A stretch of 37,923 nt of DNA, taken from NCBI GenBank assembly GCA_001464865.1, contig LNEG01000098.1:1-37923 (forward strand), read 5' to 3'. This DNA is from Burkholderiales bacterium Ga0074133 (GTDB lineage Bacteria; Pseudomonadota; Gammaproteobacteria; Burkholderiales; Burkholderiaceae_C). Below, piece after piece: positions 16,013-23,814 of this stretch. Made by a program: the position numbers and the translations under genes. Positions within the stretch are counted from its first letter, which is position 1; each line of letters begins with the position of its first letter. The notes under the pieces were generated by a model, which did not search any database, was not told the origin of the DNA, and saw only the letters and a program-made list of their open reading frames with translations.

Positions 16013-16045
16013 CGGTGAAAGCCTTAAAATCGAGGGTTTTCACCG
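16013..16045. promoter_or_regulatory. Long dyad overlapping the probable fdxA promoter
   Basis: CGGTGAAAGCC at 16013-16023 pairs with GGGTTTTCACCG at 16034-16045, flanking TTAAAATCG, which contains a plausible -10 (TAAAAT, 16025-16030). The outer 8 bp pair perfectly. No T run follows, so an operator or leader hairpin is more likely than a cysN terminator. Confidence 0.45.
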
Positions 16046-16063
16046 CCCCACACAACTCCCGTC

Positions 16064-16393
16064 ATGACCCACGTCGTTTCCGAAAACTGCATCAAGTGCA
16101 AGTACACCGATTGTGTGGACGTGTGCCCCGTGGACTGCTTCCGCGAAGGCCCGAACATGCTCGTCATCGATCCTGACGAGTGCATCGACTGCGCAGTCTG
16201 CATCCCCGAGTGCCCTGCCAACGCCATCTTTGCCGAAGAAGACCTGCCGGCTGACCAGATCGCCTTCATCAAGCTCAACGCCGACCTGGCCTTTGCCGAC
16301 GGCTGGAAGAGCATCACCAAGCGCAAGCCCGCGCTGCCGGATGCCGACGAGTGGAACGGCAAGCCCGGCAAGGTCAGCGCCCTGATCAAGTAA
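16064..16393 (+). CDS. fdxA: 7Fe ferredoxin FdxA
   Basis: A protein of 109 residues. Cysteines C9, C17 and C50 fit a 3Fe-4S cluster and C21, C40, C43 and C46 fit a 4Fe-4S cluster; C12 and C25 are additional, as in relatives. [20 protein letters not shown] and [19 protein letters not shown] are diagnostic of the Azotobacter FdI / FdxA type. It is a soluble electron carrier. The ferredoxin-NADP reductase gene starts 20 nt downstream, and the sulfate reduction genes lie just upstream, so it is a likely electron donor for siroheme sulfite reductase; this is inferred from position. A dyad covers its probable promoter. Confidence 0.94.
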   Translation: MTHVVSENCIKCKYTDCVDVCPVDCFREGPNMLVIDPDECIDCAVCIPECPANAIFAEEDLPADQIAFIKLNADLAFADGWKSITKRKPALPDADEWNGKPGKVSALIK

Positions 16394-16412
16394 GTCGATC
16401 AACCGCCCGCCG

Positions 16413-17495
16413 GTGACCCAGGCTTTGCAAACGCCTAACGCTGTCGAAACCGATGCCGTCGTCATCGGCGCAGGCCCGGTGGGCCTGTTCCAGGTCTTCC
16501 AGCTCGGCCTGCAGGGCATCCACGCCCACCTGATCGACGCCCTGCCCCACGCGGGCGGCCAGTGCGTCGAGCTGTACGGCGACAAACCCATCTACGACAT
16601 TCCGGGCATCCCCATGTGCACCGGGCGCGAGCTGGCCGATCTGCTGCTGCGCCAGGTCGCGCCCTTCAAACCCGCATCGCATCTGGGCACCCTGGTGTCG
16701 GGCTTGAGCACGCAGCCCGACGGGCGGCTGCTGGTGGAAACGAGCCAGGGCGCGCGCCTGCTGGCACGTGCCGTGTTCATTGCGGCGGGTGTGGGTGCCT
16801 TTGTGCCGCGAACCCTCAAGGTGGACGGCATCGATGGCTGGGTGGGCACGCAGGTGCACTACCAGCAGCTTCCTGCCAGCGTGGATGTGACCGGCCTGCA
16901 GGTGGTGGTGCACGGCGGCGACGAACCCGCCGTGGTCCGCGCCGTGGAGCTGGCCCGCGGGGGCGACGCGGCCCGGGTGACCCTGCTGCACCGCCGCGAT
17001 GTCTTCCAGGCATCCGATGCCCTGCTGGCCGAACTGCAGCAACTGCGCGACGCAGGCCGCATTGCCGTGGTGGCGGCCCAGATCACGGGTGTGGAGGTGG
17101 CCAACGGGCGCCTGGCCGCCCTGCGCGTGGCGGATGCCGAGGGCCAGCCGCACAACCTGCCACTGGACGTCCTCCTGGCGGTGCTGGGCATATCGCCCCG
17201 GCTGGGGCCGATTGCCGACTGGGGCATTGCGCTGGAGCGCAAGCAGCTGGTGGTGGACACGGCATCGTTTCGCACCAGCGTGCCCGGCATCTACGCCGTG
17301 GGTGACATCAACACCTACCCTGGCAAACGCAAGCTCATCCTGTGCGGCTTCCACGAGGCGACGCTGGCCGCCTTTGGCGCGGCAGAGGCCATCAAGGGCG
17401 ACAAGGTAGCCCTGCAATACACCACCACCAGCCCTCGGCTGCACCAGTTGCTGGGCGTGGCACCGGGCCCCGCTGCGGCACCGGTCGGGCACTGA
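16413..17495 (+). CDS. Ferredoxin--NADP(+) reductase, thioredoxin-reductase-like type
   Basis: A protein of 360 residues starting at GTG, 20 nt after fdx[22 protein letters not shown] (about 15-34) is the FAD-binding site. [20 protein letters not shown] and the end [20 protein letters not shown] are diagnostic of the type 2 ferredoxin-NADP reductases that resemble thioredoxin reductase but lack its CxxC pair, which is absent here too. The NADP-binding region is [21 protein letters not shown] (split over about 165-186), with GGD in place of the usual GGGDSA. It transfers electrons between NADPH and ferredoxin, most simply the FdxA encoded next to it. Confidence 0.9.
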   Translation: MTQALQTPNAVETDAVVIGAGPVGLFQVFQLGLQGIHAHLIDALPHAGGQCVELYGDKPIYDIPGIPMCTGRELADLLLRQVAPFKPASHLGTLVSGLSTQPDGRLLVETSQGARLLARAVFIAAGVGAFVPRTLKVDGIDGWVGTQVHYQQLPASVDVTGLQVVVHGGDEPAVVRAVELARGGDAARVTLLHRRDVFQASDALLAELQQLRDAGRIAVVAAQITGVEVANGRLAALRVADAEGQPHNLPLDVLLAVLGISPRLGPIADWGIALERKQLVVDTASFRTSVPGIYAVGDINTYPGKRKLILCGFHEATLAAFGAAEAIKGDKVALQYTTTSPRLHQLLGVAPGPAAAPVGH

Positions 17496-17520
17496 AGGCC
17501 CGCGGGCCGAAGTCAGGCCC

Positions 17521-17526
17521 TACAAT
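17521..17526 (+). promoter_or_regulatory. Possible -10 element for the cytX leader
   Basis: TACAAT, just after a GC-rich palindrome (GGCCCGCGGGCC, 17498-17509), about 40 bp before the TPP riboswitch. No good -35 hexamer is at the expected distance. Confidence 0.35.
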
Positions 17527-17564
17527 CCGCACGCTCCGGAAGATGCATCTGCGTCGGCCGGGGC

Positions 17565-17657
17565 ACATCGCTAGGGGTGTGGACGCTGCCATCGAGGCGC
17601 CCACTGAGAGAGTCCCTTTGAACCTGATTGAGATCATCCTCGCGCAGGGAAGCATGT
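17565..17657 (+). ncRNA. TPP riboswitch upstream of cytX
   Basis: The THI-box order is present: AGGGGTG (17573-17579), CACTGAGAGAG, CCCTTTGAACCTGAT, then CATCCTCGCGCAGGGAAGC. The closing helix pairs ACAT-GCT (17565-17572) with AGC-ATGT (17651-17657). About 80 nt of leader separates it from the cytX ATG at 17738, enough for an expression platform. It should lower cytX expression when thiamine pyrophosphate is plentiful. Confidence 0.92.
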
Positions 17658-17737
17658 CTGTTGTGGCCATCCCCTGATTCGGTCTTGGGACGCGCCCGCA
17701 GGCCGCCGCCCTGCTCTGTATTGCTACGGAGCCTGCC

Positions 17738-19012
17738 ATGTCCCCATCGTCTGCCGCGCCTTCCAACGAAGCGCTGGCCCCTGTTTCTGCCGACCGCCGC
17801 GTCTTCCAGTGGCACGACCACGCCTCGCTCTGGTTCAGCCTGGGCGTGGGCCTGCTGGTCATGCAGGTGGGCTCGTACCTGATGCCTGCGCTGGGCACCA
17901 AGGAGGCCCTGATCGCGATCGTGGCCGGCTCGATCGTGGGCGCGGGCCTGCTGGGCTGGGTGGCCAAGCTGGGCTGCGACAGCGGGCTGGCCAGTGCCGG
18001 GCTGATGCACGCGGTGTACGGCCGCACCTTTGCCAGCCTGCCCATCATCCTGAACATCGTGCAGCTGGTGGGCTGGGGCACGTTCGAACTGGTGGTGATG
18101 CGCGACGCCAGCGTGGCCATCGGCCAGCAGTCAGGCGTGATGACCGGCGCCCACTGGCCGGTGCTGGCCACGCTGCTGTGGGGTGCTGTGGTGATGCTGC
18201 TGATCAGCGGATCGATGGTGCAGCTGGTGCGCAAGGTGATTGCGCGCGTGGCGCTACCGCTGGTGGTGCTGTCGCTGCTGTGGCTGTCATGGCAGTTCCT
18301 GTCGCTGGCCCAGGCGCAAGGTCTGGAAGCGCTGTGGACGCGCAAGGGCGAAGGCGGCATGGGCGTTTTCCCGGCGCTGGACCTGGTGATTGCCATGCCG
18401 ATCTCGTGGCTGCCGCTGGTGGCCGACTACGCACGCCATGGCAAGAGCGGTGGCTCGGCCCTGCGCGGTACGTGGCTGGGCTATGCGCTGGCCAACATGT
18501 GGTGTTACAGCCTGGGCGTGCTGGTGGCGCTGACACTGCCCAGCAAGGACCTGGTGCAGGCGCTGCTGCTGGCCCAGGGTGGGCTGATTGCGTTGTCGCT
18601 GATCCTGATCGACGAGGTGGACAACGCCTACGGCGACACCTATTCGGGCGCTGTGTCAGCCCACAGCCTCGCACCGCGCTGGACGATTCGCAAGTGGGGT
18701 CTGGCCGTAGCGGCTGTCTGCACGGGCCTTGCGCTGGTGCTGCCCATGCACAGCCTCGAGCCGTTCCTGCTGATGCTCAGCTCGGTGTTTGTGCCGCTGT
18801 TTGCCGTGATCCTGGGGCGGCTGGCGTTTGGCACGAACGCACCCGAGCTGCTGGCGCAGGCCCGCAAGGTCAACCCTGTCCCGGTTGCCATCTGGCTCGG
18901 AGGCATCGCGTTCTATCACCTGCTGCCCACGATCTCTACCGCATTGGGCGCGACACTGCCCACGCTGGTGGTGTGTTTTACGCTGGCGTTTGCGACCCGC
19001 CCGCGCGCCTGA
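17738..19012 (+). CDS. cytX: CytX-type hydroxymethylpyrimidine transporter
   Basis: A membrane protein of 424 residues with about twelve hydrophobic segments, of the cytosine/purine permease (NCS1) family. HDHASLWFSLGVGLLVMQVGSYLMP at the start, NIVQLVGWGTFELVVMRDAS, and the substrate-region SWLPLVADYARHGK are typical of the CytX branch. A CGGAG ribosome-binding site precedes the ATG. CytX proteins are assigned to uptake of HMP, the thiamine pyrimidine, because they lie behind TPP riboswitches; that holds here (17565-17657). HMP would then be phosphorylated by ThiD, encoded at 19513. It is a stand-alone unit between ferredoxin reductase and a glutaredoxin-like gene. Confidence 0.9.
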   Translation: MSPSSAAPSNEALAPVSADRRVFQWHDHASLWFSLGVGLLVMQVGSYLMPALGTKEALIAIVAGSIVGAGLLGWVAKLGCDSGLASAGLMHAVYGRTFASLPIILNIVQLVGWGTFELVVMRDASVAIGQQSGVMTGAHWPVLATLLWGAVVMLLISGSMVQLVRKVIARVALPLVVLSLLWLSWQFLSLAQAQGLEALWTRKGEGGMGVFPALDLVIAMPISWLPLVADYARHGKSGGSALRGTWLGYALANMWCYSLGVLVALTLPSKDLVQALLLAQGGLIALSLILIDEVDNAYGDTYSGAVSAHSLAPRWTIRKWGLAVAAVCTGLALVLPMHSLEPFLLMLSSVFVPLFAVILGRLAFGTNAPELLAQARKVNPVPVAIWLGGIAFYHLLPTISTALGATLPTLVVCFTLAFATRPRA

Positions 19013-19072
19013 GCGTTGTGCCCGGGGCAGGCTCCACGAGCCTGCCCACAAGGGGTGAGCGCTTCACTTGCC

Positions 19073-19078
19073 TAAAAT
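19073..19078 (+). promoter_or_regulatory. -10 element very close to the glutaredoxin-like start
   Basis: TAAAAT ends 5 nt before the ATG at 19084, in the context TTGCCTAAAATCGCCC. A transcript from it would begin at or near the start codon and would be leaderless. No purine-rich ribosome-binding site is seen. Confidence 0.4.
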
Positions 19079-19083
19079 CGCCC

Positions 19084-19479
19084 ATGAAATTCTTCGTTCG
19101 AACCTTTTTCAAGACGCTGCGCATCCTTCTGGGCCCCGTGATGCTGCTCAAGGAAGCCTTGACGCGGCCCAAGGGCATGGTGCGCTCCCGGGCGGGGCAG
19201 GACTCGGTGGACCAATCGTGCCGCGCACTTGCCCTGTACCAATACAAAACATGCCCGTTTTGCATCAAGGTGCGCCAGGAAATGCGACGCTTGTCCCTGA
19301 ACATCCCAAAAATCGACGCGCAGCCAGAGGGGCCCGACCGGGCGGCTTTGACGGTGCAGGGCGGCCACACCAAGGTGCCGTGCCTGAAGATCACCGATGA
19401 GGCGGGGAACAGCCGCTGGCTCTACGACTCGGACAAGATCATCGCCTACCTGCGCAGCCAGTTCGCGCACGTAGCCTGA
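19084..19479 (+). CDS. Glutaredoxin / GST N-terminal domain protein, membrane-anchored
   Basis: A protein of 131 residues. Residues about 9-24 (KTLRILLGPVMLLKEA) could form an N-terminal membrane or amphipathic anchor. The thioredoxin-fold domain starts at ALYQYKTCPFCIKVRQEM, with the redox motif CPFC at 57-60, and includes the cis-Pro region TKVPCLKI and the end LYDSDKIIAYLRSQF, as in glutaredoxins and glutathione S-transferase N-terminal domains. It probably reduces disulfides or mixed glutathione disulfides at the membrane; the partner is unknown. It is flanked by cytX upstream and the convergent thiD downstream. Confidence 0.85.
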   Translation: MKFFVRTFFKTLRILLGPVMLLKEALTRPKGMVRSRAGQDSVDQSCRALALYQYKTCPFCIKVRQEMRRLSLNIPKIDAQPEGPDRAALTVQGGHTKVPCLKITDEAGNSRWLYDSDKIIAYLRSQFAHVA

Positions 19480-19512
19480 CGCGAAGCCCACCCGGTTGCC
19501 TTGGGGTATCGG

Positions 19513-20367
19513 TCAGGCCTGCAGCACGCGCTGCACCAGCGGCGCGTAGCCGTGATTGAGCGGGCCATGGCCGCGACCGGTGGTCACGTCGGCACCCGCG
19601 GCGATCGCACCCAGGATGTAGGCGCGCGCGTGCTCCACCGCCAGCGTCAGGGGCTCGCCGAGCGCCAGGAACGCGGCAATCGCCGATGACAGCGTGCACC
19701 CTGTGCCGTGGCCGTTGTGCGTGGCAATGCGAGGCGATTCCAGCCGCTGCGTGACTCCGCCGTGCACGGCCAGCAGGTCCACCACCCAGTGACCCGGCAG
19801 GTGGCCGCCCTTGAGGAGCGCTGCGCGGGCGCCCAGGCCCAGCAAGGCCTGCGCAGCTTCTGGCAACGCATCGGCGGTTTCGATGCTGCGGCCCAGCAGC
19901 CAACCCGCCTCGTCCAGGTTGGGCGTGATCACCTCCACCAGCGGGAACAGTTCGCGCACCAGCACACCTACGGTCTCGTCGGCAATCAGCTTGTCGCCAC
20001 TGGTAGCCACCATCACAGGGTCCAGAACCACATTGGGCAGCCGGTGCGTGCGGATGGCGTCTGCCACCACACGCACCACATCGGGGGAATGCAGCATGCC
20101 GATCTTCACCGCGTCGACACCGATGTCCTGTACCACCGCATCGATCTGGGCCTTGAGCATCTCGGGCGGAATGCCGTGGATGCCGGTGACGCCACAGGTG
20201 TTCTGCGCCGTGATGGCCGTGATGGCCGTCATGCCGTAGCAGCCTAGCGCGCTGAAGGTCTTGAGGTCGGCCTGGATGCCTGCGCCGCCCCCGCTGTCGG
20301 AACCGGCAATCGAGAGCACGCGCGCATAGCGACGCACAGGGGTGGGCAAAGGCGTTGGGGAAGTCAT
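19513..20367 (-). CDS. thiD: Hydroxymethylpyrimidine/phosphomethylpyrimidine kinase ThiD
   Basis: A protein of 284 residues of the ribokinase fold. SIAGSDSGGGAGIQADLKTF near residue 20, GCYGMTAITAITAQNT, the VLDPVMVATSGDKL segment and the anion hole GHGTGCTLSSAIAA are all in place. It phosphorylates HMP twice to HMP-PP, which ThiE couples to the thiazole. It diverges from the thiO-thiS-thiG-thiE unit and has no riboswitch of its own. CATAAT lies 7 nt before the ATG on the coding strand, so the leader must be very short if that is its -10. Confidence 0.94.
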   Translation of the reverse strand: MTSPTPLPTPVRRYARVLSIAGSDSGGGAGIQADLKTFSALGCYGMTAITAITAQNTCGVTGIHGIPPEMLKAQIDAVVQDIGVDAVKIGMLHSPDVVRVVADAIRTHRLPNVVLDPVMVATSGDKLIADETVGVLVRELFPLVEVITPNLDEAGWLLGRSIETADALPEAAQALLGLGARAALLKGGHLPGHWVVDLLAVHGGVTQRLESPRIATHNGHGTGCTLSSAIAAFLALGEPLTLAVEHARAYILGAIAAGADVTTGRGHGPLNHGYAPLVQRVLQA

Positions 20368-20440
20368 GGCAAAAATTATGGCCTATGCGCCAGCGCAAAC
20401 CCTGGCCCCAGACCTTGTGCTGTAATTCAATTTTCCGGAC

Positions 20441-20545
20441 GAAACAGGGGTGCCGTGGCTGCGCAACGCGCTGCAGCGGCTGAGAGATACCCTCGGGCTT
20501 CGCGCCCCGCTACCCGATCCAGGTCATGCTGGCGTGGGGAGTTTC
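20441..20545 (+). ncRNA. TPP riboswitch upstream of thiOSGE
   Basis: The closing helix pairs GAAAC (20441-20445) with GTTTC (20541-20545). Inside are AGGGGTGCCG, GCGGCTGAGAGATACCC, a P3 extension with GGGCTTCGCGCCC, and GATCCAGGTCATGCTGGCG, the conserved pyrophosphate-sensing side. The thiO ATG lies 70 nt downstream. It should shut the thiazole-branch operon when TPP is high. Confidence 0.94.
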
Positions 20546-20614
20546 CATCGCGGTGCAACCCGTTTTGTCCATGCTTGCAAACCACGCCAGCGCACGGACA
20601 CGATCAACGGACCT

Positions 20615-21781
20615 ATGTCACTGCCACCCTCTTTCTTTGCCGTTTTGGGCGCCGGTCTCATGGGCCGACTGCTTGCCGTGGAGCTGGCGCGCAAGGGCCA
20701 CCGCGTCGAAATCTATGACGCCGGAGGCCCGGATGCCGGTCAGTCGGCCGCGCGCGTGGCCGCCGCCATGCTGGCGCCACTGGCCGAATCGGCCATCACT
20801 GAACCCGGCGTGGTGCGCATGGGCCACCATGGGCTCACGCGCTGGCCACAGTTGCTGGCAGCCCTGGCCGAACCCGTGTTCTTCCAGCAGGCCGGCACGC
20901 TCATCGTGTGGCACCGGCAGGACGCTGCCGAGGCCCAGCGCCTGACACGCCAGCTTGAAGCCAACCAGCACACCGTGCCCGAACTGCCGGCCCTGCAAAA
21001 GCTCGACAGTCAAGCGCTGGCGCAGGCCGAGCCCTCGCTGGCGCAGCGGTTCTCGCAAGGGCTGCTCCTGCCGGGCGAAGGCCAGCTCGACAACCGGCAG
21101 CTGCTGGCCGCACTGGCCACCGAGATGCAGCGGCTGGGAGTGGATGCCCACTGGAACACGCCTGCGTCGCCAGAAGCGTTTGACCCTGCCCAACCTGGCC
21201 AGCCCGACTGGGTGCTGGACTGCCGCGGCCTGGGCGCGCGGGCGCACTGGCCTGCGCTGCGCGGGGTGCGCGGCGAGGTGGCACGCATCCATGCACCCGA
21301 CGTGACGTTGCAGCGGCCCACGCGGCTGGTGCACCCGCGCTACCCGATCTACATCGCGCCCAAGGAAGACCATGTCTTCGTGATCGGTGCGACCGAGATC
21401 GAGTCGGACGACCTTTCTCCCGTCAGCGCACGTTCCACGCTGGAGCTGCTCAGCGCCGCCTACGCCGTGCACCCCGGCTTTGCAGAAGGCCGTGTGCTGG
21501 AGCTGGCCACGCAGTGCCGGCCCACGCTGTCCAACAACCTGCCGGCCATCCGCCAGCCCCGGGAACGCGTGCTGGAAATCAACGGCCTGTACCGCCACGG
21601 CTTCATGATCGCCCCGGCGATGCTGGACGTGACCCTCGACATCCTGAACACAGGACAATCGGCGCTGTCTGAACGTTTTGAACTGGCGATGGAGCTCGAC
21701 CCTCACCTTGACCGCCCCGCAGCAGCTTGCGCCGCCGGGCTGCGAGATGCGAGCGCCGCCGCAGTGACCGCAATTGCATGA
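20615..21781 (+). CDS. thiO: Glycine oxidase-type FAD enzyme ThiO
   Basis: A protein of 388 residues starting at MSLPPSFFAVLGAG; longer in-frame readings run through the riboswitch and are not coding. FAVLGAGLMGRLLAVELARKG (about residues 7-27) binds FAD, and YRHGFMIAPAM near the C-terminus is the DAO-family flavin and substrate contact. ThiO oxidises glycine to dehydroglycine (iminoglycine), which ThiG uses for the thiazole ring under aerobic conditions. It overlaps thiS by 4 nt (ATGA) and is the first gene behind the TPP riboswitch. Confidence 0.93.
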   Translation: MSLPPSFFAVLGAGLMGRLLAVELARKGHRVEIYDAGGPDAGQSAARVAAAMLAPLAESAITEPGVVRMGHHGLTRWPQLLAALAEPVFFQQAGTLIVWHRQDAAEAQRLTRQLEANQHTVPELPALQKLDSQALAQAEPSLAQRFSQGLLLPGEGQLDNRQLLAALATEMQRLGVDAHWNTPASPEAFDPAQPGQPDWVLDCRGLGARAHWPALRGVRGEVARIHAPDVTLQRPTRLVHPRYPIYIAPKEDHVFVIGATEIESDDLSPVSARSTLELLSAAYAVHPGFAEGRVLELATQCRPTLSNNLPAIRQPRERVLEINGLYRHGFMIAPAMLDVTLDILNTGQSALSERFELAMELDPHLDRPAAACAAGLRDASAAAVTAIA

Positions 21782-21975
21782 ACATCGTCATCAACCAGAT
21801 TCCGCACGAACTTCCCACAGGCGCCACCGTGGCCGACGCCGTGGCCGCCATCGCCGCGCGCCCGCCGTTTGCCGTGGCCGTGAACACCAACTTTGTGCCC
21901 AACACCCGCTATGCCCAGCATGCACTCGCAGCGGGCGACAAGGTCGAGATCATCTCGCCCGTGACCGGCGGCTGA
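21778..21975 (+). CDS. thiS: Sulfur carrier protein ThiS
   Basis: A protein of 65 residues with the ubiquitin-like fold pattern and the required C-terminal Gly-Gly (SPVTGG). It starts within the thiO stop. The C-terminal glycine is adenylated and thiocarboxylated (normally by ThiF, not seen in the window) and donates sulfur to ThiG. The sequence PFAVAVNTNFVPNTRYAQHAL is the family's central strand-turn region. thiG follows after 16 nt. Confidence 0.95.
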   Translation: MNIVINQIPHELPTGATVADAVAAIAARPPFAVAVNTNFVPNTRYAQHALAAGDKVEIISPVTGG

Positions 21976-21991
21976 ACGCACTGATACCGAC

Positions 21992-22807
21992 ATGACCCCA
22001 TCCACTTCCCCCTCAACCGACCCGCTGGTGCTCTACGGCCAGTCGTTCGACAGCCGCCTGCTGCTGGGCACGTCGCGCTACCCGTCGCCCGCCGTGATGG
22101 AAGCTGCCGTGCAACGCGCCCGCCCCGCCATGGTCACGGCGTCGCTGCGGCGCCAGGGCAGCAACCCGGCTGAAAGCGGCAGCAGCTTCTGGGAGCTGCT
22201 GCGCAAGCTCAACGTGCCCGTGCTGCCCAACACTGCCGGCTGCCACAGCGCACAGGAAGCCATCACCACGGCCCAGATGGCCCGTGAGGTGTTTGATACC
22301 CCCTGGATCAAGCTCGAACTGATCGGTGACGACTACACCCTGCAGCCCGACACGCTGAACCTCGTCGCAGTGGCCGAGCACCTCATCAAGGAAGGCTTCC
22401 AGGTGCTGCCCTACTGCACCGAAGACCTCGTGCTGTGCCAGCGCCTCGTGGATGTGGGCTGCCAGGCGGTCATGCCATGGGCGGCGCCGATAGGCACCGG
22501 GCGCGGCCCCGTGAACCCCTATGCCCTGCAGATGCTGCGCGAGCGCCTGAGCGTACCCATGCTGGTCGACGCCGGGCTGGGCCTGCCGTCGCACGCTTGC
22601 CAGGTCATGGAATGGGGCTACGACGGGGTGTTGCTCAACACCGCAGTCGCACTGGCACAGGACCCGGTGGCCATGGCAGGTGCATTTGCCGATGCGGTCA
22701 GCGGGGGCCGTGCGGCGCGTCGGGCTGGCGCCATGGCTGCACAAGACGCCGCCCAGCCGAGCACGCCCGTCCTGGGCACACCTTTCTGGCACCACAGCCA
22801 TGCATGA
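21992..22807 (+). CDS. thiG: Thiazole synthase ThiG
   Basis: A TIM-barrel enzyme of 271 residues. LLLGTSRYPSPAVM at the start, NTAGCHSAQEAITTAQMARE, and DTPWIKLELIGDD with the Schiff-base lysine are conserved, as are PWAAPIGTGRGPVNPY and the phosphate site WGYDGVLLNTAVA. It builds the thiazole phosphate from DXP, dehydroglycine and ThiS thiocarboxylate. Its stop overlaps the thiE start by 8 nt. Confidence 0.95.
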   Translation: MTPSTSPSTDPLVLYGQSFDSRLLLGTSRYPSPAVMEAAVQRARPAMVTASLRRQGSNPAESGSSFWELLRKLNVPVLPNTAGCHSAQEAITTAQMAREVFDTPWIKLELIGDDYTLQPDTLNLVAVAEHLIKEGFQVLPYCTEDLVLCQRLVDVGCQAVMPWAAPIGTGRGPVNPYALQMLRERLSVPMLVDAGLGLPSHACQVMEWGYDGVLLNTAVALAQDPVAMAGAFADAVSGGRAARRAGAMAAQDAAQPSTPVLGTPFWHHSHA

Positions 22808-23705
22808 CAGCAACACCCTGGAGATGGCGAAGGCCATCGTGGCCCATCACTCGGCCACATTCGCCGGATTTGAACCCCAGCCGGCGCCGACGCCTGCAGC
22901 GCAAGAGAGCGCATACGTGGCGGCCTTGCATGGTTGCAGCCAGCTGGGTTTCATTCCCACCGACGCGCAGTGCCTGGCCCGTGCGTGGCTGGCACAGACG
23001 GTACGAACAGGCTCCTTTGACGCCACCAGCTGGCCTGTGGAACCGGAGGACTTTGGCCTGCAGCCTGTGCCACGGCGTCTGGCCTTTGCGCAGTGCCCCC
23101 AGCGTCTCGGACTGTACGCAGTACTGCCAAATGCCGAGTGGGTCGGGCGCATGGCGCGTGCAGGGGTACCCACCGTACAGTTGCGCTTCAAGTCCACCGA
23201 TACCGTCGCAGTCAAACGCGAGATCGCCGCTTCTGTCGCGGCTGTACACGGCACAGGCGCATTGCTGTTCATCAACGATCACTGGCAGGCTGCCATTGAC
23301 GCGGGGGCCTACGGTATCCACCTCGGGCAGGAAGACCTCGACGCATTGCACCCCGACCAGCTCGGCGCACTGCGTGCGAGCGGGATCCGGCTGGGCGTGA
23401 GCACGCACGGTTACGCCGAAATGGTGCGGGCCGACGCCGTGGGCCCGAGCTACATCGCCATGGGAGCGGTATTTCCGACCACGCTCAAGAAGATGGCCAC
23501 TGCGCCGCAAGGCGTGGGGCGGCTGGGCGTGTACGCACGCCTGCTGCGCAACTACCCGCAAGTCGCCATTGGCGGCATCGGAGCAGAGCAGTTTGGCGAG
23601 GTGCTTGCCACGGGTGTGGGCTCCATCGCGGTCGTGCGGGCGCTCGTGAATGCTGCGAATCCCGAGACGCAGGCGGCTGCGCTCAAGGCACTGATGCAAG
23701 GCTGA
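22800..23705 (+). CDS. thiE: Thiamine phosphate synthase ThiE with N-terminal extension
   Basis: A protein of 301 residues, about 100 longer than a typical ThiE. The synthase barrel begins near residue 103 (LGLYAVLP). It includes VQLRFKSTD, FINDHWQAAIDAGAYGIHLGQEDL, GVSTHGYAE, YIAMGAVFPTTLKKM and IGGIGAEQFGEVLATGVGSIAVV, in the normal order. The common INDR and LREK elements read INDH and LRFK here. The first 100 residues are soluble and rich in Ala, Trp and Cys, with no domain that I recognise. The start is the ATG at 22800, overlapping thiG. It joins HMP-PP and thiazole phosphate to thiamine phosphate. Confidence 0.92.
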   Translation: MHDSNTLEMAKAIVAHHSATFAGFEPQPAPTPAAQESAYVAALHGCSQLGFIPTDAQCLARAWLAQTVRTGSFDATSWPVEPEDFGLQPVPRRLAFAQCPQRLGLYAVLPNAEWVGRMARAGVPTVQLRFKSTDTVAVKREIAASVAAVHGTGALLFINDHWQAAIDAGAYGIHLGQEDLDALHPDQLGALRASGIRLGVSTHGYAEMVRADAVGPSYIAMGAVFPTTLKKMATAPQGVGRLGVYARLLRNYPQVAIGGIGAEQFGEVLATGVGSIAVVRALVNAANPETQAAALKALMQG

Positions 23706-23814
23706 CACTGTACGAACGAGGCACGCGGGTGGCTGTGATTTCGTGCACAGCGGCTTGCCGTTGCCATAGCCGCCCGTAGGCTCCTCCGCTTGGCCGGGTT
23801 GCAGTCCCGGCGCG

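Noticed and set aside
23706-23814. Terminator between thiE and the FimV-like gene
   Set aside because: Only a weak GCTGTG/CACAGC stem without a T run is present, so no terminator was called.
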